DNA of 64,000 nucleotides from contig NZ_JAQSLN010000005.1 of NCBI RefSeq assembly GCF_028649655.1, positions 1,409 through 65,408 of the forward strand. The letters run 5' to 3'. This stretch comes from Halobacteriovorax sp. GB3 (GTDB lineage: Bacteria; Bdellovibrionota; Bacteriovoracia; Bacteriovoracales; Bacteriovoracaceae). The translations under genes were made by a program, and so were the position numbers. Below are positions 24,609 to 33,848 of the stretch, in pieces (position 1 is the stretch's first letter; every line of letters begins with the position of its first letter). The notes beneath the pieces were generated by a model that was not told the origin of the DNA, searched no databases, and worked only from the letters and a program-made list of their open reading frames with translations.

Positions 24609-25655
24609 TCACCCTAAAACTTTTAAAACATTTTCTTTATCGACAGGCTTTATCAAACCATTTTCACAAAAGATTCCTTCAATCATTTTGTGATCCGTAA
24701 CATCAAAGCTCGGGTTTAAAGCTCTAGAGTCAGCAGGTGCTACTCTAATACCTTTAAATTCTAGAATTTCTTCTTCTGGCCTCATCTCAATAGGTATTTC
24801 ACTTCCTGTCTCCATGTTGATATCAAATGAACTTATTGGAGCGGCGATATAAAATGGAACATTATAATGATTTGCAACGATACTTAGACTTGAAGTACCA
24901 ATCTTATTAGCAGTGTCACCATTTGCAACAATACGATCTGCACCTGCAAAGATAGCATCCACATTTTTTTCTTTTAATAAATATGAGAACGCACCCTCAA
25001 CAGTAACCTCATGAGAGATTCCACTCTTTGAAAGTTCATAAGCAGTTAAACGTACACCTTGCATATAAGGTCGAGTCTCAGAGGCATAAACATGTTTCAC
25101 CTTCCCCTTAGAGTGAAGATAAGTGATAATGCCAAGGGCAGTACCTTGAGGTCCACAGGCTAAATAGCCCGTATTACAAATTGTCATGAGAGTATAAGGA
25201 CCTTCGTGACCAGTTACCTCTTTAAGTTCTTGCTCTGCTCTCTTTGCCATGGCCAAATTTTTATCGTGAAGAACCTTCATTTCATTAATTGCATGGGCTT
25301 CTAAAAGTGTCTTAAATCCCTCTAGAGTTCCATTTTCAGCGCAATACTTAGTTGCCATCTCTACACATACTTTCAATTCAAATTCTAAATTAACAGCTGT
25401 TGGTCTAGCTGAATTGAGGTATGAAGCAGAAGCTTTAAAGTCATCTAGACTTGTGCTCTCATTTAAAGCGAGGACGAGCCCCCAAATTCCGGTAAAACCA
25501 ATAAGAGGAGCTCCTCTTACCACCATATCTTTTATCGCATTAAAGGTGTCTTCTACATTCTTAGCGATTACGATAATCTCTTCCATTGGAAGCTTTCTTT
25601 GATCAATAAGATATAGACATTCGTCTTTCCATTCTAATGGCGTTACTTTTTGCAT
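24609..25655 (-). CDS. mtnA: Methylthioribose-1-phosphate isomerase
   Basis: A 348-residue enzyme of the eIF2B-related isomerase family, converting 5-methylthioribose-1-phosphate to methylthioribulose-1-phosphate in methionine salvage. The RGAP phosphate loop, catalytic Cys in TICNTGYLACG and catalytic Asp in FAGADRIVANGD are present, with NKIGT following. Its ATG overlaps the TAA of asmA (TAATG), implying coupled translation. No other mtn genes are visible nearby. Confidence 0.93.
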   Translation of the reverse strand: MQKVTPLEWKDECLYLIDQRKLPMEEIIVIAKNVEDTFNAIKDMVVRGAPLIGFTGIWGLVLALNESTSLDDFKASASYLNSARPTAVNLEFELKVCVEMATKYCAENGTLEGFKTLLEAHAINEMKVLHDKNLAMAKRAEQELKEVTGHEGPYTLMTICNTGYLACGPQGTALGIITYLHSKGKVKHVYASETRPYMQGVRLTAYELSKSGISHEVTVEGAFSYLLKEKNVDAIFAGADRIVANGDTANKIGTSSLSIVANHYNVPFYIAAPISSFDINMETGSEIPIEMRPEEEILEFKGIRVAPADSRALNPSFDVTDHKMIEGIFCENGLIKPVDKENVLKVLG

Positions 25656-27928
25656 TAGTTAAACAGTCCTTTTAAAAGCTTATCTACTTTTTTCTTATTC
25701 TTACCCTTCAATAATTTATTTAATTCTTTTTGAATCACTTTTTTACCTTGGGTTTTAACAGCTGATTTCGTAGATTTTTTAATTGTATATTCGTAATCTG
25801 GAGTTAATGAAAACCCTTTTCCTATAAGTTTCAAAGGTAGTGAATTCATTCCCAACTCTTTCTTTAATGGTTTAGAGATCTTTCCTGTATTATCGACAAA
25901 ATCAACATAAACGACACTATCCTGATTTAGCATACTTATTTTTCCACTTCCCGACGCCTTCGCCATTTTCTTATCAAGTACAAGAGCGTAGTTATTCATC
26001 GTAATCAACTCATTAGTTACACGACCTTTGAATGAAAGTGACTCTAATTTAGATCCTGCTTTATATGAAAAATCTTTCTTAACATATTTGCTAATACTTG
26101 GAATTCCTCTTATGTACTCAGTAGCGTGCTTACCAAAGTCGACTCCACTAATTCCAACATTCGTCCCATTGAAGACAATATTTGATGAGTAAACTAATGC
26201 CTTTCCAATCGAGAAAGTCCCATTAGTATCAGCTGAGACAACCCCTTGTAGTTTCTCAATTGTATTGTCCGGTAATAATCTTGAAAAAAGATCAAAATTG
26301 AGCTTCTTTAAATTCACAGAGAAATCACCGCTAATCTTTTCAGAAAGAGCTATATTTGAATTAAGGTCGACTCTCCCATCTCCTATATTAAGATAAGATT
26401 TCTTTAAAATTTTCAATCCACTTTTACCCAAAGTTATTTTCAAATCACCATTTACTTTTGCATCTGCGATTTTATTATTCTTCAAGTTAATTTCTAAGTT
26501 CATTGGTGGAATAAGTGGCACACTTTGGTCTTTGGCCTGCTCTTTTTTCACACTATCTGTCTTGGCCCTATTCTGATTCTTTGTTGGTGTTTCTTTTTGT
26601 TCTTTTGGTAATACAAACTTTTTTTGATAATTAATTCCATTAATCGTAACAAGGGCATTAAATGGCTTTAGCTTAGAAAGATCAAAATTATTGATATCAA
26701 CATCTCCATCCAGCTTTGTTGTCACAACTCCATCAAGAGTTTTCGTTGTTGTCGATGATGAAATATTATTTCCTTTAACTCCAAAATCAACTTCTGTACT
26801 TGTATCAATTCCTGATGCACTTACTTTAATCTCAGGGCCGACATGACCACTAAGGTTAGGGATGATTTTTCCATTAATAAGAGCAACATTTCCAGTGACT
26901 TTTAATTTCGTATTTACAATTTTAACTGCATCTAATGATTTTTTTATGTCTCCAAAACCATCAAGAAGACCCATAATGTGTAGATCCGTATCGATACGAT
27001 CAACATTAACTTTGTTCTTATCTATTTTGGCAATAAAGTTGATATGACTACTTTCACCAATGAGCGTTTTAACTGATGCTTCAATACTCTCTGAGATTTG
27101 AACCTTTGTTTCGGCCTTTACGTTTGGAAAGCTTCCGAAATTTTCCAATGAAATATCAGATAATTTAATATTTAAATAACTTTCTATTTTCTTATTTTCT
27201 AAAAGGTCTTTTAACTCAAACTCACCTATAACAAGAGCATTGAGTTTAGCTAACTTTTCTTTTTCAATATGTGTCTTGATTTCAAAGGATGACTTCTTTA
27301 AAAGACTAAGATCTCTAACAAGAACCTTATCAATTGAAACCTTTGATAATGATGTACCGTCGTCATAGCTAACGAGAGCATTTTGAATGGAGATATTTAA
27401 TGAAAGACCAGCTAATGGACCAGCACTAATCATAGCTGAGTCATCACTGTTATTTTCAGAACTTTCTTTGTTTTCTATTTTCGTTTTACTCGATTCTTTT
27501 GATGTTACTTTAGAATCCACTTTCTTTTTACTGCCAAGAGCAAATTCCCAATTTGATTTCTTTCCAATCATCGAATAATAAAGCTTAGGTGAATCAATAA
27601 TAATTTCAGCTTCATTTTTACCAAATAGAAATCCAATCAATGGTAGCTCGGCCTTAAAATCTTTTATATTCGTCATAGGGATGACTTTTTGATTCTTAGG
27701 TAAAGAAATCTCTAAAAAGTTAAAGTGAATTTTAATTTTAAGTCCAAGTGAATAATCAACTTTTCCGAGTGAAACTTTTGCCTTAGGAAAAGCATTTTGA
27801 ATTTGCTCTATTGTTAGAGATCTAATTTTCTCTGGATTAAGCTTTTTAGAGGCGTAGAAAATTCCTCCAGAAATGATGACTGCCAATAGAAGTGCAACTA
27901 TCGCAAGACCTTTAACTAACTTCTTCAT
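25655..27928 (-). CDS. AsmA-family envelope protein
   Basis: A 757-residue protein with one N-terminal span (about residues 7-26) and a large beta-rich periplasmic region typical of AsmA proteins: the initial LNPEKIRSLTIEQIQNAFP and GLKIKIHF parts, many alternating hydrophobic strands, and a C-terminal Lys-rich tail. A low-complexity KESSKTKIENKESSENN linker lies near 145-165. AsmA-like proteins are now viewed as bridges moving phospholipids to the outer membrane. An AGGAGCTC ribosome-binding site precedes the ATG. It begins the operon asmA-mtnA-ppx-cNMP. Confidence 0.8.
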   Translation of the reverse strand: MKKLVKGLAIVALLLAVIISGGIFYASKKLNPEKIRSLTIEQIQNAFPKAKVSLGKVDYSLGLKIKIHFNFLEISLPKNQKVIPMTNIKDFKAELPLIGFLFGKNEAEIIIDSPKLYYSMIGKKSNWEFALGSKKKVDSKVTSKESSKTKIENKESSENNSDDSAMISAGPLAGLSLNISIQNALVSYDDGTSLSKVSIDKVLVRDLSLLKKSSFEIKTHIEKEKLAKLNALVIGEFELKDLLENKKIESYLNIKLSDISLENFGSFPNVKAETKVQISESIEASVKTLIGESSHINFIAKIDKNKVNVDRIDTDLHIMGLLDGFGDIKKSLDAVKIVNTKLKVTGNVALINGKIIPNLSGHVGPEIKVSASGIDTSTEVDFGVKGNNISSSTTTKTLDGVVTTKLDGDVDINNFDLSKLKPFNALVTINGINYQKKFVLPKEQKETPTKNQNRAKTDSVKKEQAKDQSVPLIPPMNLEINLKNNKIADAKVNGDLKITLGKSGLKILKKSYLNIGDGRVDLNSNIALSEKISGDFSVNLKKLNFDLFSRLLPDNTIEKLQGVVSADTNGTFSIGKALVYSSNIVFNGTNVGISGVDFGKHATEYIRGIPSISKYVKKDFSYKAGSKLESLSFKGRVTNELITMNNYALVLDKKMAKASGSGKISMLNQDSVVYVDFVDNTGKISKPLKKELGMNSLPLKLIGKGFSLTPDYEYTIKKSTKSAVKTQGKKVIQKELNKLLKGKNKKKVDKLLKGLFN

Positions 27929-28010
27929 GAAGAGCTCCTAATAATCTATATTTCCAATTATTATACCTATTAAAGATAAGTTTACGAGCTAGGAAACTTT
28001 TAAAGTTAAA

Positions 28011-30260
28011 TTAAAGCAAAGTTAAAGGAGCAAATTTAACCATAAACTTCTTACGGGCCCCATCACTAAATTGAATTGTAACCTTCTCATCTGTACCAAA
28101 ACCTTCAGAATTTAAAATAAGGCCTTCTCCATAGAGAGTATGAACAACCTTTGATCCCTTTGGGTATTTAGCCTTCGGCATATCTGAAGGTGTAGAAGTC
28201 GCAGAATTTCCAACCTGAAAGACGACATCATCATCAAAAGGATTCTCTTGAGAAAAGTCATCCCAGTCCCTATCAAATGAAGAACCTTTAGATAAAACAC
28301 CACCTGTGGCCTTTCTCCATAAATAGTATTTTTCTGGAATTTCATTAATAAAGCGGCTTGGTCCATTAAATTTTAGCTGACCAAATAGCATTCGTGCTTG
28401 AGCGAAAGTGATATAGAGTCTCTCCATTGCCCTAGTCATAGCAACATAGAAAAGCCTTCTCTCCTCTTCAATTCCAATTTCCCCATCATCTAAGCTTCTA
28501 TAACTTGGAAAAACATTTTCCTCAGCTCCAGTAACAAAGACATAGAGGAATTCGAGTCCTTTTGCCCCGTGAATGGTCATTAAAGACACTTCACCAGTAT
28601 CAAGAGCTTCATCTTCAGTAGAAGATTGATCTAATGTGATTGTCTCAAGAAAGCTAGTGAGACTAGGTCTTTCATTTGTATCTTCAAATTGGCAAATTGC
28701 ACTTGTCATTTCTTCCAGGTTTTCAATTCTTGCCATTGATTCATAGTCTTTACTTGATTTTAGAAAGTTATAGTAACCAGATTCATGAAGTAGCTTTTCA
28801 TAAAGATCACTTGGAGCTGCACCTTCCTCTTCTTTAATCTTCACTTCATTAATTAAATGAGTAAAAGAACTTAATGAAGACTTAATCTTTGCACTCAACC
28901 TCAAATGACTATATTTTTCGGGGTTATCAACAATGTCACAAATAACTTCCCAAAGAGAGCTACCAGAAGTGATTGCTTCAGTTTCCAGCTTTCTAAGGCT
29001 TGTCGCACCAATTCCCCTTGCCGGAACATTGATAATCCGACTAAGCGCCAAAGAGTCCTTTCCGTTAACTACAAGTCGCATATAAGCAATTAAGTCTTTA
29101 ATTTCTTTACGCTCATAGAATTTTACTCCACCGACAACCCTATATGGAGTATTATCTCTTCTTAGATAATCTTCTATAATTCTCGACTGCGAATTTGTTC
29201 TATAGAAGACAGCAATTTCTTTGCAAGGAATGCCTTCTTTAATTAATTTTTTTACTTGGCCAGCTACAAACTCTGCCTCTTGTTTATCATTTTGACATTC
29301 AACAACTTCAACAGATTCCCCTTCAGGATTATCTGTCCACATTGTTTTCCCTTTTCTCTGAGTATTTCTAGAAATCACACAAGAAGCTGCTTCAATGATA
29401 TTTTTAGAGGAACGGTAGTTTTGTTCTAGTTTTAGTAGTGTTGCATTAGAAAATGTCTCTTCAAAATCCAAAATATTTCTAATATCGGCCCCACGCCATG
29501 AATAAATCGACTGGTCTTCATCCCCTACAACACAAATATTTTGATGAATATTTGAAAGTTTCTTTACGAGATCAAATTGAGCGCGGTTTGTATCTTGGTA
29601 CTCATCAACTAAAAGATAACGAAATCTTTCTTGATATCTTTTAAGTACATCTGGATACTTTTCAAACAGTTTTAGGACTCCTGTAATGAGTCCTCCAAAG
29701 TCAGTAGCATTCGCCTTGTGAAGCTCTGCTTCGTACTCTTTGTAATATCCATAAAACGGATCAGATTTATCCGTTTCAAAATCTTCAAGATTTTCATCGC
29801 GATCGACGTAATGACCATTATTTTTCAAATCATCAATGTAGTAGAGAACTTCATAGGGAGAAACTTCTTTCAAACTAATTCCGTGTCGACCGAGAATAGC
29901 CTTGGCAACGGCTTTAGATTCTGAAGTATCATAAATTGTAAAATTCTTACTGAGTCCTAAGTAATTTGCTTCACTTCTAAGAACTCGAGCACAGAAGGCG
30001 TGAAATGTCGTAATCTGTAGCGCTCCAATATCACTTTTAACAAGTGTTGAAACTCGATCGCGCATCTCCTTTGCCGCCTTATTTGAAAAGGTTAAGGCTA
30101 AAACTTGATAAGGACTAACGTGCAACTCTTCCAGCATATACGAGATTCTTGTAACAAGTGTTCTCGTTTTTCCAGATCCAGCACCAGCTAAGATCATCGT
30201 AGGGCCTTCAGTATTTAAGACCGCTTCTTTTTGCTGTTTATTTAATCCATCAAGTTGCAC
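28011..30260 (-). CDS. pcrA: UvrD/PcrA-type DNA helicase
   Basis: A 749-residue superfamily 1A 3'-5' helicase. Motifs in order: QQKEAV, Walker A AGAGSGKT, TFSNKAAKEM (Ia), VDEYQDT (II), GDEDQSIYSWRGAD (III), LEQNYRSS (IV), TIHGAKGLEF (V) and YVAMTRA (VI). The C-terminal GSKVVHTLYGEGLI domain is the Tudor-like RNA-polymerase-binding domain of PcrA. Translation appears to start with GTG at 30260, preceded by a G-rich ribosome-binding site. It follows glmS with a 14-base gap, so they are probably cotranscribed. Confidence 0.93.
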   Translation of the reverse strand: MQLDGLNKQQKEAVLNTEGPTMILAGAGSGKTRTLVTRISYMLEELHVSPYQVLALTFSNKAAKEMRDRVSTLVKSDIGALQITTFHAFCARVLRSEANYLGLSKNFTIYDTSESKAVAKAILGRHGISLKEVSPYEVLYYIDDLKNNGHYVDRDENLEDFETDKSDPFYGYYKEYEAELHKANATDFGGLITGVLKLFEKYPDVLKRYQERFRYLLVDEYQDTNRAQFDLVKKLSNIHQNICVVGDEDQSIYSWRGADIRNILDFEETFSNATLLKLEQNYRSSKNIIEAASCVISRNTQRKGKTMWTDNPEGESVEVVECQNDKQEAEFVAGQVKKLIKEGIPCKEIAVFYRTNSQSRIIEDYLRRDNTPYRVVGGVKFYERKEIKDLIAYMRLVVNGKDSLALSRIINVPARGIGATSLRKLETEAITSGSSLWEVICDIVDNPEKYSHLRLSAKIKSSLSSFTHLINEVKIKEEEGAAPSDLYEKLLHESGYYNFLKSSKDYESMARIENLEEMTSAICQFEDTNERPSLTSFLETITLDQSSTEDEALDTGEVSLMTIHGAKGLEFLYVFVTGAEENVFPSYRSLDDGEIGIEEERRLFYVAMTRAMERLYITFAQARMLFGQLKFNGPSRFINEIPEKYYLWRKATGGVLSKGSSFDRDWDDFSQENPFDDDVVFQVGNSATSTPSDMPKAKYPKGSKVVHTLYGEGLILNSEGFGTDEKVTIQFSDGARKKFMVKFAPLTLL

Positions 30261-30274
30261 TTAGCCCCCGCTTT

Positions 30275-32098
30275 TTATTCTACTGTTACAGACTTGGCTA
30301 AGTTTCTAGGCTTATCAATATCTGTCCCTTTAAACTTTGCCATGTAGTAAGAAAGTAATTGATTCACTACGTTTACATATAGAGGCGCAAGCTCTTCAAG
30401 TCCTTCAAAATCCAGTGGAATGTAATAATCACTTACTTCCATTGCACCTTTATGATCTCTTGGACCAATTGTAACGATCAATCCCTTTCTCGCTTTAATT
30501 TCTTGCACGTTTGAAATGGCCTTATCAAGAAGCTCAGGACCAACGATTGCAATATTAACTTTTTTCTCGTCAATAAGAGCAATTGGACCGTGCTTTAACT
30601 CTCCAGAGGCATAACCTTCAGCGTGAACATAAGCGATTTCTTTTAATTTAAGAGCACCCTCAAGAGCAATTGGGAAATAAACCCCTCTTCCTGTAAAAAA
30701 GAAACCTTCAAAATTATAAATCTCTTCTGCAACTTTTTTGATCTCTTCAGATCTAAGAAGTAGCTGGTCAATTCTTTCAGCAAGAAGACTAAACTTAGAA
30801 GCAAGCTTTACTTTAAATTCTTCGCTACCATACTCTTCACTCATTGCTGCTGCAAAAAGTCTTCCCGTTAGGGCCTGCTGAGTGAAAGCTTTCGTACTTG
30901 CAACACCAATTTCAATTCCTGCTCTAATCAGTAAATTTTCTGAACAGTCTCTAAATAGAGTTGAACCTTCGGTATTAACAATTGAAAGTGTATTAAGTCC
31001 GCTTTCTTTACAGAGAGCTTGAGCAGCTAATGTATCTGCTGTTTCACCTGATTGACTGATAAAGAGTCCAAGATCAGATGTATTAATGAGTGGGTTACGA
31101 TAGCGAAACTCACTCGCAAGGTCCGCATCACATGGAATACGATTATATTTTTCAATGTAGTTCTTAATAACAAGACCTGCATAATAAGCAGTTCCACAAG
31201 CACAAATGTGGAAACGATTGGCCTTAAGCTCTTTCGCCTTATCAAGTGATTCTTTTCCTTCACCCTGAAAGTAATACTGGGCCAATGAACGAACAAGCTC
31301 TGGTTGTTCGTGAATCTCTTTAAGCATGAAATGCTCAAACTCACCTTTATCAGATGCATCATGAGTCATATCCTGCTTCTTACTCATATAACGTTTCGAC
31401 TTCTCTTTATCTAGCTCATAGAAGTTAAGAAGGTTTTTATTTGATGCAGATAAGTGACAAAGAACTTTATCCTCTGGGAAATAAAGTTTCTCAACCATTC
31501 CAGCAAGAGCATACGGATCAGAAGAAACAAGAACCTCAGAACTGATTGGATTGATACCACAAACAAGTGGAGCCCCACTTTTAATTGCAAAAATCTCTGC
31601 TGTCTCACTATTGAGAACAACAAATGCTGAATGTCCTTGAACTCTTGAGTAGGCACGAATAATTGAATCGATAATCTCAAGTCCGTCATTTACACCATCA
31701 ACAACAAGAGCAAGAAAGACCTCAGAGTCTGTCTCTGACTTAAACTCATATCCCTTAGCTCTAAGCTCATCTCTAAGCTCAGATGCATTCTCAATAATTC
31801 CGTTATGAACCAGTGAGATTTTATCATTTGAGTGCGGGTGAGAGTTTTGATCATTCACTTCACCATGAGTGGCCCAACGAGTGTGACCAATACATGAGCG
31901 GGCAGTTAAATTGATCCCCTCTAAAACTGATTGCAAATTCGCAATTTTCCCCGTCTTTTTATGAACTTGAAGATCATTATGCTCATCGACAAAGCTAACA
32001 CCTGCCGAATCATAGCCACGATACTCAAGCCTTCTCAGACCCTCTAAAACAACTTCTACTGAATTTTTAGGTCCTAAGTGGCCAACAATTCCACACAT
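30275..32098 (-). CDS. glmS: Glutamine-fructose-6-phosphate aminotransferase
   Basis: A 607-residue enzyme making glucosamine-6-phosphate. I use the ATG at 32098 so that the catalytic cysteine is residue 2 (MCGIVGHLG), as required after Met removal; AAAGGAATG precedes it. The class II glutamine amidotransferase domain covers residues 1 to about 240 and the two SIS sugar-isomerase domains follow, with the family C-terminus DKPRNLAKSVTVE. Together with glmU upstream it feeds UDP-GlcNAc synthesis for peptidoglycan and LPS. Confidence 0.97.
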   Translation of the reverse strand: MCGIVGHLGPKNSVEVVLEGLRRLEYRGYDSAGVSFVDEHNDLQVHKKTGKIANLQSVLEGINLTARSCIGHTRWATHGEVNDQNSHPHSNDKISLVHNGIIENASELRDELRAKGYEFKSETDSEVFLALVVDGVNDGLEIIDSIIRAYSRVQGHSAFVVLNSETAEIFAIKSGAPLVCGINPISSEVLVSSDPYALAGMVEKLYFPEDKVLCHLSASNKNLLNFYELDKEKSKRYMSKKQDMTHDASDKGEFEHFMLKEIHEQPELVRSLAQYYFQGEGKESLDKAKELKANRFHICACGTAYYAGLVIKNYIEKYNRIPCDADLASEFRYRNPLINTSDLGLFISQSGETADTLAAQALCKESGLNTLSIVNTEGSTLFRDCSENLLIRAGIEIGVASTKAFTQQALTGRLFAAAMSEEYGSEEFKVKLASKFSLLAERIDQLLLRSEEIKKVAEEIYNFEGFFFTGRGVYFPIALEGALKLKEIAYVHAEGYASGELKHGPIALIDEKKVNIAIVGPELLDKAISNVQEIKARKGLIVTIGPRDHKGAMEVSDYYIPLDFEGLEELAPLYVNVVNQLLSYYMAKFKGTDIDKPRNLAKSVTVE

Positions 32099-32184
32099 AA
32101 ACATTCCTTTGCCATGCACAAGATATGCGAGATGATAAGATCATTAAAAATAGCATTAACAAAGGGATTTTCCAAGATTTGGCC

Positions 32185-32216
32185 AAAAAAAAGGCCGTCA
32201 AAAGACGACCTTTTTC
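32185..32216. terminator. Intrinsic terminator between glmU and glmS
   Basis: AAGGCCGTC (32191-32199) pairs with GACGACCTT (32204-32212) around AAAA, one mismatch, with an A run on the left and T run on the right, so it can act on both strands. It follows the glmU stop codon and would separate glmU from glmS transcription. Confidence 0.8.
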
Positions 32217-32218
32217 AT

Positions 32219-33610
32219 TTAATCTTTTTTCTTAATGAAGCGATGGGCCATTCCCTCTTTCGTTGTTTGCTTTCCCCTGGAAATAGCAAATGATCCATCT
32301 GGCATGTTATGAGTTACTGTTGAAGCACTTGCAACGAAGCAATTTTCACCAATTGTCACAGGAGCAACAGTCTGAGAATCGGAACCAATAAATGACCCCT
32401 TCCCTATAATCGTTTTATGTTTACTCGCACCGTCGTAGTTACAAGTGATGAATCCACATCCAATATTCACTTCCTCACCAATTTCAGCATCTCCAACATA
32501 GCTTAGATGTGAGACCTTAACGCCTTTTTCAAGTTTCGACTTCTTGATTTCGACAAAGTTACCGATTTTTGACTCGGCTCCAATATCTGCTCCAGGTCTC
32601 AAATGAGCAAAAGGTCCAACTGCGGCGCTATTTCTAACATGGGCATCAGTGATATAAGAGTAAGCCTTAACATGAACACCATCCTCAATGATGGAGTTCT
32701 TTATAACTGCCCCTTGTTCGATCACAACATTCTTCCCAATTTTACAATCAGAATCGATTGAAACAAGCGCATTAATAATTGTCCCATTACCAATTTCCGT
32801 CGTTTCGATGTTAACACTTGAAGCAGCTCTTACAATGACTCCTCTTTCAAGCATTAATCTCTTATTGATTCTCTCTTTATAGAGCTCTTCAGCTTTAGCA
32901 AGTTGAGAGAGGTCATTAACACCAAGAAAGAAGCTCTTATCATCGAATAATAAAGGCTTTACAGCTTTTCCTTCTTTAAATAAATCAGTCAGGTAAAATT
33001 CTCCAGAATTATTCTCGGAATCAATACTATAAAGATGCTCCTTAATATATGATGTTTTTAGAACATAGATTCCTGAGTTCACTTCATCAATTTTTTGAAT
33101 TTCTTCACTTGCATCTTTTTGTTCAACAATGCGAAAGCCCTTATCTGATCGTACGATTCGGCCATATCCAAATGGATTCTCCTCTTTAAATGTAGCCGCA
33201 ACTCCATCTAAACTCTCCTCACTAATCAAGTTGCACATTTTTTCTATAACGTGTTCTTCAATTAATGGAGTGTCTGCACAAAGAACAATTGTATATTCAC
33301 AATCAAACGCATAATCACATTTATCAAAGTAACTTTTGAGAGCATCAGCTGTTCCGAGTTGCTTCTCTTGAAAGGCAAAGGAAAGATCATTTTCACTTTT
33401 AAGATGGTCCTCTAAAAGCTCTCTTTTATGTCCTGTAACAACAGCAATTTTTCCGAATTCTTTGGAATTCTTAAGATAATTATTAACAGGCTTTAAGACA
33501 TAATTAATAAGAGATTTGCCCATAAATGGTGCTAGTGGCTTGGGTACTTCTAGTTTTAATCTCGTTCCCATACCCCCGGCAAGAATTACCACACCATATT
33601 TCGCTGACAT
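32219..33610 (-). CDS. glmU: Bifunctional UDP-N-acetylglucosamine pyrophosphorylase / GlcN-1-P acetyltransferase
   Basis: A 463-residue enzyme. The N-terminal uridyltransferase domain has the LAGGMGTRLK signature, and the C-terminal left-handed beta-helix has hexapeptide repeats (IGNFVEIKKS, GCGFITCNYDG). The acetyltransferase residues near KTIIGKGSFIGSDSQ are present. It catalyses the last two steps to UDP-GlcNAc. Its presence next to glmS is a common arrangement, although a terminator lies between them. Confidence 0.96.
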   Translation of the reverse strand: MSAKYGVVILAGGMGTRLKLEVPKPLAPFMGKSLINYVLKPVNNYLKNSKEFGKIAVVTGHKRELLEDHLKSENDLSFAFQEKQLGTADALKSYFDKCDYAFDCEYTIVLCADTPLIEEHVIEKMCNLISEESLDGVAATFKEENPFGYGRIVRSDKGFRIVEQKDASEEIQKIDEVNSGIYVLKTSYIKEHLYSIDSENNSGEFYLTDLFKEGKAVKPLLFDDKSFFLGVNDLSQLAKAEELYKERINKRLMLERGVIVRAASSVNIETTEIGNGTIINALVSIDSDCKIGKNVVIEQGAVIKNSIIEDGVHVKAYSYITDAHVRNSAAVGPFAHLRPGADIGAESKIGNFVEIKKSKLEKGVKVSHLSYVGDAEIGEEVNIGCGFITCNYDGASKHKTIIGKGSFIGSDSQTVAPVTIGENCFVASASTVTHNMPDGSFAISRGKQTTKEGMAHRFIKKKD

Positions 33611-33661
33611 ATATTTTTCCTTTTTTCACAAAGTCCTAGGTTTTTTGTCTAGTACTCTAAG

Positions 33662-33684
33662 TTCCCATCATAAGGGAATATAAT
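33662..33684 (+). promoter_or_regulatory. Candidate lon promoter -10 with adjoining inverted repeat
   Basis: A TATAAT hexamer at 33679-33684 is directly preceded by the inverted repeat TTCCC-N7-GGGAA (33662-33678), which would occupy the space between -35 and -10. No good -35 hexamer is seen, as might be expected for an activated or repressed promoter. About 165 bases of leader follow before the lon start codon. The operator role is a guess. Confidence 0.4.
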
Positions 33685-33848
33685 ATAAGTAATAAAACTA
33701 TAAGGAGCTATTAAACTGAATTAGTCAATTTTGTAATTCAAAAAAACTTTAACAAACATTGCAAAAAGTTTAAAGAGTTCTGTCGATTTCCCGATTGGTT
33801 TAGCTGAAAGCAGTTGTGATTGCAAGGCCATTATGTGGAGGAAAAGAT

